The position numbers were made by a program, and so were the translations under genes. The notes beneath the pieces were generated by a model, which was given only the letters and a program-made list of their open reading frames with translations, searched no databases and was not told the DNA's origin. 64,000 bases of DNA from Leptospira kobayashii (GTDB lineage Bacteria; Spirochaetota; Leptospiria; Leptospirales; Leptospiraceae), in NCBI RefSeq assembly GCF_003114835.2, contig NZ_AP025028.1:1826001-1890000 (forward strand), in the 5' to 3' direction. This document shows, in pieces, positions 53,611-63,704 of this stretch (positions are counted from its first letter, which is position 1; every line of letters begins with the position of its first letter).

Positions 53611-53910
53611 TTACTTTCCGTCTTTCCAGGATTCGAATTCAGGTAACCATTTAACCGGAACCCATTCGATGATTTGGTATTCCGCAACGCCTTCGATGCA
53701 AAACGGATCTTGGTCGCAAAATTTTTGAACTTCTTCCCTCGTTGTGGCCCTTGCCAGTAAAACTCCCCCCGAACGAGGGTTTTGCGGCCCGGTGGCAAGT
53801 AATAGTTTTTTCGAATAGCCTGTAGAAAGATATTCCCTGTGGACTGTTACGAATTTTTCTACAGTCTCCAATGGTACTAAATAACGTAAAAGAACTACAA
53901 ATTGTTTCAT
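53611..53910 (-). CDS. YciI-like protein
   Basis: 99 aa. [22 protein letters not shown] near the start, then [20 protein letters not shown] and a [18 protein letters not shown] tail, the usual YCII-domain pattern with the conserved His24. Function of the family is poorly defined (possible lyase or dehydrochlorinase-like). Convergent with the LysR gene. Confidence 0.85.
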   Translation of the reverse strand: MKQFVVLLRYLVPLETVEKFVTVHREYLSTGYSKKLLLATGPQNPRSGGVLLARATTREEVQKFCDQDPFCIEGVAEYQIIEWVPVKWLPEFESWKDGK

Positions 53911-53965
53911 AAATTTCTCTGTAATGTCAGCCTTTAAAACCTGAAAACGGATAGAAGTAAATTCT

Positions 53966-55084
53966 TTAGAACTCGGTTGTAAAACGAGCGGAACCGGTGC
54001 CGCCTTTTCCTTGTGTATGCATTGTAATCCCGTAGATAAGCGCTTTTTTTACAGATTCATAATTTTCGTTATCACAAAAAAAGAAAAGCGAGATTCTCAA
54101 ATGTACATGATCCCCAATGCAAACAATATCTCCGTTCTCCTGATAAATCTCTTCTATTTTATCATACTCTATGGAACCGGAAGGAGAAATGATCTTGTCT
54201 TTCGATAGAATGATTTCCTTTTTCCTCATGCCTTTGAAATACACGTAAGTGATCGGAAATGTTGCAATCAAAAAGGTTCCGCCCAAAAATGCCAATTGCC
54301 AGAAATCCGGAGGAAAACTTTCCCAATAAAACACGTTCAACTCCAATATGGAACCGAATACCAGATTTAAAACGATAAAGGATACTATACTTATGGATGT
54401 GCCGAGCCATTTGAAAAATGCGGGATTATAAGTGGAAGTCAAATAATACGATCCGTCACGTTCTTCCCATACCAAACAGGATTCTTGTTTGAATTCCGGA
54501 ACAGAAAACGCATCAAACTCCGGATTCGGCCTTTTATAAAAAGGTAGATCCAATTCATGAGTGTCTCTTTTATTCCCTTGTTCGTTTGTGAGCGGGACCC
54601 GCAATGTCTTTGCGAAGGTCTCTGCAAAATTACGAGCCAATATCGGATTGGTAGATTCCGCAAAAACGATATTAGGTGCCTCGGGAGAAGTAACTGTATA
54701 AACTGTGACTGTTCTGGAACCGTTTTTAGTCTTAACGGTATAAGTATATCTGCTTTGCAAAAAGGATTGGAGTTCCGAAAAACGAATTGCACTTGTTTGT
54801 TTTTTCCCTTCCCAAAATTCAATGGTCTGTGTTGCAGGATCGATTGTCGTTTTTTTAGAAGTGGAAACGAACCTATAGATAAGCAGGATAGGAATGATAG
54901 AGAATGCGATAAAAACCGGTAGGAAGATGAAAAGGAAAATAGGATCGAATTCTATATCGTCGAGTGCTACAAAACCGAATCCGAAGAAACTAAAAATAGT
55001 GGTAAATAGGATCACTATCAGAATAAATTTAGGAAATGTTCCCGAACCGGACCGATGGTCCGGAAAATGAAGTTTTTCTTTCAT
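53966..55084 (-). CDS. Membrane protein with two PH-like halves, unknown function
   Basis: 372 aa. Four hydrophobic segments in two pairs (about 19-40 with 48-72, and 228-247 with 263-283). Each pair is followed by a beta-rich region ([19 protein letters not shown] and [18 protein letters not shown]) that looks like the bacterial PH-like fold. The tail ends in [13 protein letters not shown]. The ATG overlaps the stop of the REC-EAL gene (ATGA), so the two are coupled. Confidence 0.7.
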   Translation of the reverse strand: MKEKLHFPDHRSGSGTFPKFILIVILFTTIFSFFGFGFVALDDIEFDPIFLFIFLPVFIAFSIIPILLIYRFVSTSKKTTIDPATQTIEFWEGKKQTSAIRFSELQSFLQSRYTYTVKTKNGSRTVTVYTVTSPEAPNIVFAESTNPILARNFAETFAKTLRVPLTNEQGNKRDTHELDLPFYKRPNPEFDAFSVPEFKQESCLVWEERDGSYYLTSTYNPAFFKWLGTSISIVSFIVLNLVFGSILELNVFYWESFPPDFWQLAFLGGTFLIATFPITYVYFKGMRKKEIILSKDKIISPSGSIEYDKIEEIYQENGDIVCIGDHVHLRISLFFFCDNENYESVKKALIYGITMHTQGKGGTGSARFTTEF

Positions 55085-56727
55085 AAGTTTTGAGACGGCT
55101 CCATAAATAAGTAACCTTGTGAAAATTCAATTCCCATAGATTCGATTGTGTTTTGGATTTCTTGGGAGGAAACAAATTCAGCGACAACTCTGGCACCGAT
55201 CCCATGGGCCAAATCTACGATCCCTTTTACCAACAAAGCGGCTGTTTGATTGTGAGGAAGCTCGCGTATAAATTGTCCGTCGATTTTTATATAATCCGGA
55301 TCGATTTCAAGTAACCTGGATAAATTGGAATATTGCACACCGAAGTCGTCGATTGCAATCTGACAACCGATCGATTTCAGTTCCCGGATGGTATTGACGC
55401 TGTTTTTGTTTTCAGAAAAACTAATATCTTCCAAAATCTCGAATGTGATACGACTGGCGGCCATTTTATAATGAGCTAATCTTGCTGCGACCCATTTGCT
55501 GAAACTTTTATATTCAAGTTCCGCTTCCGTCAGGTTGATCGAAAATTCGAATGTTTTGTCTTTGAAATAATTCATAGACTCATCTATCATTTGTAAGCCG
55601 ATCATTCGAATCGAACCTGTGGACTTTGCGAGATCCAAAAATACCGCAGGAACTAAAAAGTTGTTTTTGTCTCTGATTCTTGCCAAACATTCGAATTTGG
55701 TGATCGTTTGGGTTTTGTTATCCCTAATTCCTTGGAAAAAGGGGACTATATTCTTTTCATGGATCGCTCTTGTTATCTTTTGGCTGAGTTGAAAATTTTG
55801 CAAATGATGATCGGTTGATAAATCGTCATTATAAGGCACAAATTCGATGGAATTAGTGGATTCCGCTTTGAACAAAGCAAGCTTTGCTTTGTAATAGGCG
55901 TCCTCTCTTCCTACAGCGGAAGAGAAATAACAATGCAGATGGAAACTCACTTCATCCAGAATAATATCGTCGGATTTGATCAGTAGACGGAATGCTTCCA
56001 CACTACCGATAAGATCCGTTTCCGAGTTTTCAGAAAGAATCGCCAACTCATCTTCATAGAGATGATACACTTTTGCCTCATCTTTCAAATGAGTCGATAA
56101 CATCCTAAGGAATCTCGATACGATTTTACGGTAGATTTCAATTCCGAAGTTTTTGATGATATTGGGGTAGGAAACGATTTTGATCAGAACAATGGAGACA
56201 TTTTGGAACGTTTTGTCCGGTTTTGACAAAACCCTAATGAGGCTTTCAAAATTGGGAAAATCTGTTTCCGGGTTGAAGAATAAGGATTTTTCCAATTCCT
56301 TATTTTTTTGTTCCAAGGATTTGTCTGTGTAAAAGGAATCTATTGCCTGTTTTATGGTAAGTTCCAGATCGTTCGCATCCCATGGTTTTGCGAGATATCT
56401 GTACAAACAACCGTGATTGAGGGCATTTCCCACAGCCTGAGCAGGGGCTTGGCCGGTTAACATGATCTTTTTTGTGTTGGGGTTTGTGGTTTGGAGTTCG
56501 ATTAAAAATTCGTCCCCTTTTTGCCCCGGCATCACCTGGTCACATATAACGACTGGTATGTCCTCTCCCGCTTCATTGATTTCCGCTATGATTTCTTTCG
56601 CCGATTCCGCGCTTTCCGCCGTTTCTATCGTAAAATCATTGCCAAAGACTTTTTTCAGTTGTTCTTTTAAATTCCAGAGAATGAAGAATTCGTCGTCAAT
56701 GCAGATGATATATCGTTTTTCTTCCAA
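55081..56727 (-). CDS. Receiver-EAL protein, probable c-di-GMP phosphodiesterase
   Basis: 548 aa. Receiver domain (1-125; CDQVMPGQKG), a degenerate GGDEF-like middle (YEDELAIL where GGDEF would be), and an EAL domain. The EAL motif reads ECL (FECLARI), but the other metal and substrate residues are kept: INLT, FEILED, IDDFG, IKIDG, AEF and QGYLF. It is probably an active phosphodiesterase controlled by phosphorylation. Membrane-protein gene coupled downstream. Confidence 0.9.
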   Translation of the reverse strand: MEEKRYIICIDDEFFILWNLKEQLKKVFGNDFTIETAESAESAKEIIAEINEAGEDIPVVICDQVMPGQKGDEFLIELQTTNPNTKKIMLTGQAPAQAVGNALNHGCLYRYLAKPWDANDLELTIKQAIDSFYTDKSLEQKNKELEKSLFFNPETDFPNFESLIRVLSKPDKTFQNVSIVLIKIVSYPNIIKNFGIEIYRKIVSRFLRMLSTHLKDEAKVYHLYEDELAILSENSETDLIGSVEAFRLLIKSDDIILDEVSFHLHCYFSSAVGREDAYYKAKLALFKAESTNSIEFVPYNDDLSTDHHLQNFQLSQKITRAIHEKNIVPFFQGIRDNKTQTITKFECLARIRDKNNFLVPAVFLDLAKSTGSIRMIGLQMIDESMNYFKDKTFEFSINLTEAELEYKSFSKWVAARLAHYKMAASRITFEILEDISFSENKNSVNTIRELKSIGCQIAIDDFGVQYSNLSRLLEIDPDYIKIDGQFIRELPHNQTAALLVKGIVDLAHGIGARVVAEFVSSQEIQNTIESMGIEFSQGYLFMEPSQNL

Positions 56728-56801
56728 AGATTAAATCCTTAAACGGGCTGTGAGTAAAATACCCTGAAGCAATTTTGCAAATTGGCAAGAAATATTTAAG
56801 A

Positions 56802-56831
56802 TTGACATTTTTAATAGATGGGATTTAGTCT
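56802..56831 (+). promoter_or_regulatory. Probable promoter of the RRM protein gene
   Basis: TTGACA, 18-base spacer and TAGTCT, transcription start near 56838. This leaves a leader of about 47 bases. Confidence 0.45.
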
Positions 56832-56884
56832 ATCCCGTTCCTGTCAGACCGACCTGGAGCATCTTATCGTTTACGAGGACAGGA

Positions 56885-57154
56885 ATGAGTTCTAAGAAAA
56901 TCTACGTTGGCAATATGAAGTTTTCCCTTAAGGAAGAAAGTATCAGACAAATCTTCTCCGTTTATGGTGCAATCCAAGACCTAAAGATGGTGTATGATAG
57001 AGAAACGGGAAACTTCAGAGGTTTTGCATTTATTACTTACGCAAACAATGAAGCAGCTGAACAAGCAGTGGCACAAATGAACGGCCAGGAGGTGGACGGG
57101 CGGAATTTGAAAGTCACTTTTGCCGAGGACAAAAGAAAAGAGAAACAGTTTTAA
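56885..57154 (+). CDS. RRM-domain RNA-binding protein
   Basis: 89 aa, a single RRM: RNP2 is KIYVGNM (residues 5-11) and RNP1 is RGFAFITY. It resembles the small glycine-poor RNA-binding proteins of cyanobacteria and some spirochetes. It binds RNA in the cytoplasm; targets unknown. GAGGA lies 7 bases before the ATG. Confidence 0.93.
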   Translation: MSSKKIYVGNMKFSLKEESIRQIFSVYGAIQDLKMVYDRETGNFRGFAFITYANNEAAEQAVAQMNGQEVDGRNLKVTFAEDKRKEKQF

Positions 57155-57197
57155 AATTCTCTTTTCTTCTAATCCCTAATTCTTTACAGAGGGAGAG

Positions 57198-59804
57198 ATG
57201 CAATCTCCCTCTCCTTCCTCTTTTAAAGTCAATTATATCGAAGACTATTCTCCCCCTGTTTGGTTAACTCCAAAAGCCCATATCCGTTTTGATTTGGATA
57301 CTGAGAACACGATCGTTCGAACTGAATACGAAGTTTGTCTAAATTCCGACCAAAATGGCAAAAGTTTGCCTCCTTTATTTTTAAATGGAGAGGGATTGGA
57401 GTTCTTGTCCTTACGAGTGGACGGAGCGATTTGCGATCCTGGCGCTTATCAGATTTCAAAAGAAGGGTTAACTCTTAGCGACCCCCCTCGGAATCAATTT
57501 CAACTGGTAGTTGAAAATAAAATTTCCCCCAAACGAAATACCGGACTTGAGGGACTGTACCAATCCAATTCCATGCTTTGCACCCAGAACGAACCTGAAG
57601 GATTTCGTAAGATCACATACTCGGTTGACAGGCCTGACAATATGATCCGGTTTTCGGTAAGTCTTGTGGGGGACAAAGAATATTTCCCCATACTTCTTTC
57701 CAATGGGAATCATATAGAAACCAAAGAAATTCACGGCGGAAAACAGGAAGTGATTTGGGAAGATCCTTTCCCTAAACCTACGTATTTATTTGCCATCGTG
57801 GCAGGGGACTTGGCGGAAATAAGAAGCACCTATACTACGTTATCCGGTAGAGAAATTGTATTAAAGATTTTTGTAGACAAGGGGAATCAGGATAAAACCG
57901 AATTCGCGATGTATTCTTTGAAAGAGGCGATGCGTTGGGACGAGGAGACTTTCGGTTTGGAATACGATTTGGATCTTTATATGATCGTTGCTGTAGACGA
58001 TTTCAATATGGGGGCGATGGAAAACAAAGGATTGAATCTATTCAATTCCAAGCTTGTACTCGCAGATAAAAAATCGGCAACGGATGAAACATTCGAATCC
58101 ATACTCGGTGTCGTAGCTCATGAGTATTTTCATAATTACACCGGAAATAGAGTCACTCTTCGAAACTGGTTCAATCTCACTCTAAAGGAAGGCCTTACCG
58201 TATTTCGGGACCAATGGTTTACAGAAGACAAAACGGATCCTGCCGTAAAACGAATCAAAGATGTTACACTTCTTATGGATCATCAGTTTCCGGAAGATGC
58301 AGGACCGATGTCTCATCCGATCGTACCGAAATCCTATGTGGAGATGAATAATTTTTATACAGTTACCGTTTATGAAAAAGGTGCTGAAGTGATTCGGATG
58401 TTATCCGTGATCTTGGGAAGGGAAGGTTTTAAAAAAGGACTGAAAAACTATCTGAATCGTTATGACGGGCAGGGAGTCACTTACGAAGAATTCATTCATT
58501 CCATGGAAGAAGCAAATCAATTGGAACTTCCTATGTTTCGTAATTGGTATGATCGGAAAGGAACACCGAATATAGAAGTTTCCGAAGATTGGAATGAAAA
58601 TACGGGGACTTATTCTCTGGAATTTACGGATACGGACAAAACGAATCTTCCCCTTTTGTTCCCGATTCCGATCGCCTTATTCGATGCAGACGGAACCGTT
58701 TTAAAAGAAGAGTTGTTTATCGCAAAAGGATTCAAATCCGAAATCAACTGGGATGGTTTCCTGCAAAAGCCGATCGCATCCGTGTTTCGGAATTTTTCCG
58801 CTCCCGTAAAGGTAAAGTTCGACAGAAGTAGGGAGGATATCGTTTTTCTCGCCAAACAGGAAAAAGACGGATTCTCTCGGTTTTTTGCACTTCAGGAAGT
58901 GATCAAACAATGTTTTGAGTCTAGCCTCGAAGGAAAAGAAATAACAAAAATGCCGGAAGTTTTACAAGTCATTGAGAACACCCTATCCGATCGAAAGAAT
59001 CTGGCTAAAGATTATCTCAGTTACCTATTGAGTTTTCCTTCCATCGGAAATTTAGCCGAGTCCTTGCAGGTGTTTGATTATGAAATCATAGAGAAAAACA
59101 GAAACCTATGGCTTGCAACCATTGCAGATAGGTTCGTAACCAATTTTCAGGAAATTTATGAAGAAAATCGAATCAGTTTGCCTACACAAACCAGAACCGA
59201 AATTGGGAAAAGGAGATTGCAAAACACTTCTTTGTACTATCTGTTTCATTCTAAAAACAGTTTGAACCGTTTGGGAGGTTTGGCACTGCAAAAACAAAGA
59301 GATGCCAAACATATGAGTGAAGAACTTTCCATAGTGCGCTTGTTAAGTGAAATGAACCATGAGTTGAAGGCGGAAAGTTTCGCTATGTTTTACGAAAAAT
59401 GGAAATCGGAACCTTTGGTATTGGATTATTGGTTCGCGGCACAGGTTGGGTTCGGAACAGAGGCATTGGAAACGGTAAGACGATTGAAAGATCATGAAAA
59501 ATTCAATTGGTCGAATCCCAATCGGGTTCGTTCTCTCATCGGATCTTTTGCACGCAACCCGCTCTCTTTTCACAAAGCGGACGGAAGCGGATATCGATTC
59601 TTAGGCGAGTCGATCGAAAAATTGAATTCCATCAATCCTCAGATTGCAGCAAACCTTACAAAGCTATTTCAGAATGCTTGGTTACAGACAGGACAAAGAC
59701 CTACAATTGCTGCTGAAGTTTTGGAAAATTTGTTAAAGATCCCCCAGCTTTCCAGGGAAGTGACTGAGATTGTCACAACCATAAGAAAAGGATGGGGGCT
59801 ATGA
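57198..59804 (+). CDS. pepN: Aminopeptidase N (M1 family)
   Basis: 868 aa. GAMEN near residue 271 and the zinc site HEYFHNYTGNRV near 308 with the third ligand in LTLKEGLTVFRDQ are intact. Length and the ERAP-like C-terminal helical domain match E. coli-type PepN. It removes N-terminal residues from peptides. No signal peptide. A GGGAGAG ribosome site precedes the ATG. Confidence 0.95.
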   Translation: MQSPSPSSFKVNYIEDYSPPVWLTPKAHIRFDLDTENTIVRTEYEVCLNSDQNGKSLPPLFLNGEGLEFLSLRVDGAICDPGAYQISKEGLTLSDPPRNQFQLVVENKISPKRNTGLEGLYQSNSMLCTQNEPEGFRKITYSVDRPDNMIRFSVSLVGDKEYFPILLSNGNHIETKEIHGGKQEVIWEDPFPKPTYLFAIVAGDLAEIRSTYTTLSGREIVLKIFVDKGNQDKTEFAMYSLKEAMRWDEETFGLEYDLDLYMIVAVDDFNMGAMENKGLNLFNSKLVLADKKSATDETFESILGVVAHEYFHNYTGNRVTLRNWFNLTLKEGLTVFRDQWFTEDKTDPAVKRIKDVTLLMDHQFPEDAGPMSHPIVPKSYVEMNNFYTVTVYEKGAEVIRMLSVILGREGFKKGLKNYLNRYDGQGVTYEEFIHSMEEANQLELPMFRNWYDRKGTPNIEVSEDWNENTGTYSLEFTDTDKTNLPLLFPIPIALFDADGTVLKEELFIAKGFKSEINWDGFLQKPIASVFRNFSAPVKVKFDRSREDIVFLAKQEKDGFSRFFALQEVIKQCFESSLEGKEITKMPEVLQVIENTLSDRKNLAKDYLSYLLSFPSIGNLAESLQVFDYEIIEKNRNLWLATIADRFVTNFQEIYEENRISLPTQTRTEIGKRRLQNTSLYYLFHSKNSLNRLGGLALQKQRDAKHMSEELSIVRLLSEMNHELKAESFAMFYEKWKSEPLVLDYWFAAQVGFGTEALETVRRLKDHEKFNWSNPNRVRSLIGSFARNPLSFHKADGSGYRFLGESIEKLNSINPQIAANLTKLFQNAWLQTGQRPTIAAEVLENLLKIPQLSREVTEIVTTIRKGWGL

Positions 59805-59821
59805 AATGTAGAAGTGTGATT

Positions 59822-61696
59822 TTAGTTATACATACTTTTGATGAGTGAGTTGTATTTATCGTGAATTACATTCCTTTTCATTTTGAAAAGGTTTGTAAGT
59901 TCATCTCCCACTTCCATCGGCTTTGGTAAAAATCGGAAGTCCGTGAGTTTTTCAAAGGACTTGAATCCGTTTTCGGAAGAGATTTGTTTTTTTACAATGT
60001 TCTGATAGAAGTTGCGGACTTCTTTGTTCGCATTCAGATCCTCTCCTTCTTTGAAATTCACTCCCGCTTCCTTTAATCTTTCCTTATCCGGCCAAATCAA
60101 TGCAGTCAGTGATTTTTGATCCTGTCCCACCACAATTGCCTGATTGATGTGCGGATTTTCCAGAAGTAGATTTTCAATCGGTACGGGTTCCACGTTTTCC
60201 CCGCCGAGTAGAACGATCGTATCTTTGACTCTTCCCCGAACGGAAAGTGTATCATTGAAGGAAATGAAACCTAGGTCGCCTGTATTCAACCATCCGTCTT
60301 TGATCGTTTTGTTCGTGGCTTCTTCGTTCTTATAATAACCCTTCATGACTTGAGGACCTTTTATATGAATGATCCCCATCTTTCCTCTGGGAACAACTTC
60401 TCCCTGTTCGTTGAGGATTTTTACGGTGGTTCCTTCCGGCCAAAAACCTACGGAACCTTGGATCACTTTCCCTACGGAACGGACGGAGATGATAGGTGCA
60501 CATTCCGTCATTCCGTAACCTTCATACACTGGAATTCCGATCACGTTGAAAAACTCGTCTACGTGAGAAGGAAGTGCTCCTCCTCCGGAAATCGTTCCAT
60601 GAAGATTTCCTCCCAAGGCTTCTCTAATTTTAGAGAATACGACTCCGTCTAAAATTTTTGCCAAAAGGAACAGGTTGATCGAATTGGTAAGTGCAACCGC
60701 AGTGTTTTTCGCTCTTTCGAAAGGAGTTTCTTCCTGGATATGCAATTTGTTTCCGGAAAGATAATCCACTCCGTCCTTCCAACGTTTGCAAACGTCATAA
60801 GCAAAATCAAAAAGTTTCTTTCTGTTTTCGGGAGCTTTCTCTAACTTTTGTTTGATGCCAAGGTATAGATTTTCCCAAAGTCTCGGAGCAGATGCCATAA
60901 AAGTCGGTTTTATTTTCGTAAAATCATCTCTTAGGTCGCGCACATTCGTATAAGCAATGCTTGCTCCTTCCGCAATGATGGAATAGTCGATGGCTCTTTC
61001 GAAGATATGCCAAACCGGAAGGATGGATAGAGTTTTGTCGCCCGCCGATAAACCGACCTTAACCGGAACTTTCACCACATTATAAACCATATTCTGGTGG
61101 GTGAGCATAACTCCTTTCGGCATTCCCGTAGTTCCCGAGGTATAGATGATGGTAAATAAATCGTCAGGTTTGACTTGTTTTGCTCTGAGTTCCAGAGAAG
61201 GAAGGTTGCTTCTGTAATCTTCTCCTTTTTTTATCAGATCTTCCAAACTGAAAACATTCGGGTCTTTGGAAACAAATCCAGGCTCAAGTATGATTGTTTT
61301 TTCCACTTTCGTTTGCGGAAGAATTGCTTTTAAGGATTGGTAGAGTTTGTCATGTTCCACGAAACAAAAACGGCTTTCCGAATGTTCTAAAATATATTGA
61401 ATTTCCTGTGGAGTGGAATCGGAACCTCTGGGAACGTCCACTGAACCGTTCAAAAGTACTGCCATATCGGCGATTGCCCATTCCGTACGGTTGTCGGCCA
61501 TAAGGCCGACTTTGTCACCGGGTTGCAAACCAAGTTGTAGAAGCGCGAGTCCTACGTTTTCCGCTTTTCGAAATGCATCATTAAACGTTGTTCCCTGAAA
61601 AACTTTCTGGCTGTCTTTGGCAAAAAAAATCTCTTTCGATCCGTAGTTTTTTTTAGCATAATAAAATACGTCATTCAGGGTTGTAAAATTTTTCAT
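59822..61696 (-). CDS. Long-chain fatty acid-CoA ligase (AMP-binding)
   Basis: 624 aa. The AMP-binding loop IIYTSGTTGMPKGVMLTH, GYGMTECAP, GWLNTGDLG and the C-terminal RVKDTIVLLGGENV are complete. Leptospires use long-chain fatty acids as their main carbon source, and this enzyme activates them. Convergent with pepN (17-bp gap). Confidence 0.93.
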   Translation of the reverse strand: MKNFTTLNDVFYYAKKNYGSKEIFFAKDSQKVFQGTTFNDAFRKAENVGLALLQLGLQPGDKVGLMADNRTEWAIADMAVLLNGSVDVPRGSDSTPQEIQYILEHSESRFCFVEHDKLYQSLKAILPQTKVEKTIILEPGFVSKDPNVFSLEDLIKKGEDYRSNLPSLELRAKQVKPDDLFTIIYTSGTTGMPKGVMLTHQNMVYNVVKVPVKVGLSAGDKTLSILPVWHIFERAIDYSIIAEGASIAYTNVRDLRDDFTKIKPTFMASAPRLWENLYLGIKQKLEKAPENRKKLFDFAYDVCKRWKDGVDYLSGNKLHIQEETPFERAKNTAVALTNSINLFLLAKILDGVVFSKIREALGGNLHGTISGGGALPSHVDEFFNVIGIPVYEGYGMTECAPIISVRSVGKVIQGSVGFWPEGTTVKILNEQGEVVPRGKMGIIHIKGPQVMKGYYKNEEATNKTIKDGWLNTGDLGFISFNDTLSVRGRVKDTIVLLGGENVEPVPIENLLLENPHINQAIVVGQDQKSLTALIWPDKERLKEAGVNFKEGEDLNANKEVRNFYQNIVKKQISSENGFKSFEKLTDFRFLPKPMEVGDELTNLFKMKRNVIHDKYNSLIKSMYN

Positions 61697-61731
61697 TTCT
61701 TAAGGAGCTCCGTTCTTCCAGAGAAGTGTTT

Positions 61732-63228
61732 TCATTTCTGTTCTCTATTCAAGTAATATTTTATTTTTATCTTCTGTCCTTCGGGACTCAGAAAGTATTC
61801 CGAGAATGCGGATTCTTTTTCCGCCAGGGGGATCATTTCTGGATCGAAGGAGAAACATTGTTCCAAAAATACTTTTCCTTCCGATTTCTTTTGCAACCGG
61901 TAATGACTAAGTGCCAGTTTGAAAAGTATGACTGCATAATATTCTTTTTCCGTTCCTATCTCTCTCGACTTTCTCAGATCGGAAATGGCTAAACCGTCTT
62001 TGCCGGCGGAAAGATTGCAAGATGCACGGTAATAATAAAAATAAAACCGCGCACTGTCCGGTAACCTTTTCTCGCCTAATCTTTCTAAGCTGGTCAAACA
62101 GGAAAGAGGATCCTTGTCTTGAAATTGGGAATAGGCCAGGTTCAAAACCAATTCCGGATTTTCTTCTCCTTTTTCCCGGAAGTAGATTTTTGCGGCTTCT
62201 TTATATGTTTTTTTCGCCTCTTTATAGTTTGCGGAAATATAGAGTTGGTAATATCCTTTGTAGACTAAAATTTCCAGCGAAGATGTTTCGCAAATGGAGA
62301 TATTTAAAAATTCATCGAGGGAATGTGCAAAGGAGGAATAATCTTTTCGTTGGTAATCGATTGAGGCGATATCTTTGAGAAGTGAGCAGGATCTTGAAGA
62401 AGGTTTTGCAAATTCTTTTTTCAATTCTTCCAAAGCCCTTTTGTAAAGTGCGGATGCCAAGTCAAGATTTCCGGATTGTAAGGCAAGTTTAGCATCGGAC
62501 TCTTCCTTTTCTCCTATGCCTTCGCAATATTTCGGTTTTCCGAAATCAAAATGGCATGTTCTTTCCTTGTATCCGTTTTCATTTTCATCATATTCGATTT
62601 TACTTAAATAACATTTGTCATAATGCCACCATTCATCGATCCCACCGATTCCATTTCGATCCTTTGTAATTTCTTTGGGACAAGCTTTGGATTCGAAACG
62701 GGTGAAACTGTCTTTTTTTCCGTTTCTGGATTCGTCTTCTTCGGAAAAAAAAAGATTTCCCGTTTTGTCGAAGTAATCCCATCGAAACGGCTTTAGGTTT
62801 TTTTTATCAATCTGGAAATCAATTCGAATATAAGGCTGGTCTTCCGCAAGTTTGGAAAAACAGGAAAATATGTTTTTGCCGGATAATATTTGTAATGTGA
62901 TATCTCCGTAAGCATCGTTCAGAGAGTAACGTATGTCGGATCTTAATTTCGGAACTGCAAAATTTCCGTGGTATTTTTCCAAAAACCTTTGGCAGAAGCT
63001 GAAAATTTCATGGTTGGTTACTTCTTTGGTCAGATACTGAGGACGGTCATCTCCCAAACTCAATTCGAAACGTTTCGGAGATTTGTCACTGAGAGAATAA
63101 TATTCTTTTGCTTCTTTTACGGAGACCCAGATTTCTTCCAGGGAAAGTGCGGTTAAGGGAAGGGTAAAAACTCCAAGTATGAGAAACAGAAATATGTTTC
63201 TATAATGGGGAAATAGAAACCATTTCAA
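61732..63228 (-). CDS. Exported TPR-like protein, unknown function
   Basis: 498 aa. Signal-like N-terminus (HYRNIFLFLILGVFTLPLTA). The C-terminal half has helical repeats of TPR type (LDLASALYKRALEEL, YKEAKKTYKEAAKIYF, LALSHYRLQKKSEGKVFL), so it probably binds other proteins in the periplasm. The N-terminal half is beta-rich, mentions EDESRNGKKDSFTRF and looks like a toxin-antitoxin-repeat-type or wall-binding domain only in broad outline. I do not recognise it. Confidence 0.65.
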   Translation of the reverse strand: MKWFLFPHYRNIFLFLILGVFTLPLTALSLEEIWVSVKEAKEYYSLSDKSPKRFELSLGDDRPQYLTKEVTNHEIFSFCQRFLEKYHGNFAVPKLRSDIRYSLNDAYGDITLQILSGKNIFSCFSKLAEDQPYIRIDFQIDKKNLKPFRWDYFDKTGNLFFSEEDESRNGKKDSFTRFESKACPKEITKDRNGIGGIDEWWHYDKCYLSKIEYDENENGYKERTCHFDFGKPKYCEGIGEKEESDAKLALQSGNLDLASALYKRALEELKKEFAKPSSRSCSLLKDIASIDYQRKDYSSFAHSLDEFLNISICETSSLEILVYKGYYQLYISANYKEAKKTYKEAAKIYFREKGEENPELVLNLAYSQFQDKDPLSCLTSLERLGEKRLPDSARFYFYYYRASCNLSAGKDGLAISDLRKSREIGTEKEYYAVILFKLALSHYRLQKKSEGKVFLEQCFSFDPEMIPLAEKESAFSEYFLSPEGQKIKIKYYLNREQK

Positions 63229-63234
63229 TGTTAT

Positions 63235-63609
63235 TTATTTTTTATTATAAAGATCGAACAAAATCGGGTTTTCGTAAGGATTTCCGATTTTGCGGATGGA
63301 AAACAACTGAAGCAGAGGCAAAGTATCATCCAAATAGAATGCCGCATGATTATTGTTATAACGAATCACTCCGATTTCCTGAGTTAGATTTCCGCCTTTG
63401 GCGATCGTATGTTCAATGATGTCTTCTTCATACAATTCCTTGTCGTATTTGTCCTTAAGCCCTGTAAACGCATGCAAAATGAAGTTTTCCTCGTTTTGCA
63501 CAGGTTGGCCAAACCGGAGTAATTTACCTTCCAAAGTGATTGCATAACCTTTTGAGGAAAATTCTTTGGACTGTTTGTCCCAGACTCTGAATTTGATGTC
63601 GTAAGCCAT
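63235..63609 (-). CDS. YopX-domain protein
   Basis: 124 aa. IKFRVWDKQSKEF at the start, FTGLKDKYDKELYEEDIIEH and IGNPYENP at the end match the YopX domain, usually found in phage and prophage genomes. A single copy here without other phage genes suggests a relic or domesticated gene. It ends 6 bp before the preceding exported protein gene's start codon on the same strand. Confidence 0.8.
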   Translation of the reverse strand: MAYDIKFRVWDKQSKEFSSKGYAITLEGKLLRFGQPVQNEENFILHAFTGLKDKYDKELYEEDIIEHTIAKGGNLTQEIGVIRYNNNHAAFYLDDTLPLLQLFSIRKIGNPYENPILFDLYNKK

Positions 63610-63645
63610 ATCTGATTACAAATATTTTTACACCCGAATAGAAGA

Positions 63646-63672
63646 CCAAGGAAATTTCAAAAAATTTCTTGG
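63646..63672. other. Imperfect inverted repeat upstream of the ParA gene
   Basis: CCAAGGAAATTT can pair with AAATTTCTTGG over 11 bp with one bulged G. It lies 33 bp before the ParA ATG and 37 bp upstream of the divergent YopX gene. Could be an operator of the ParA protein itself. Confidence 0.4.
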
Positions 63673-63704
63673 TAAATCAGGACTTCCATTTAGATTCGGT
63701 AGGT

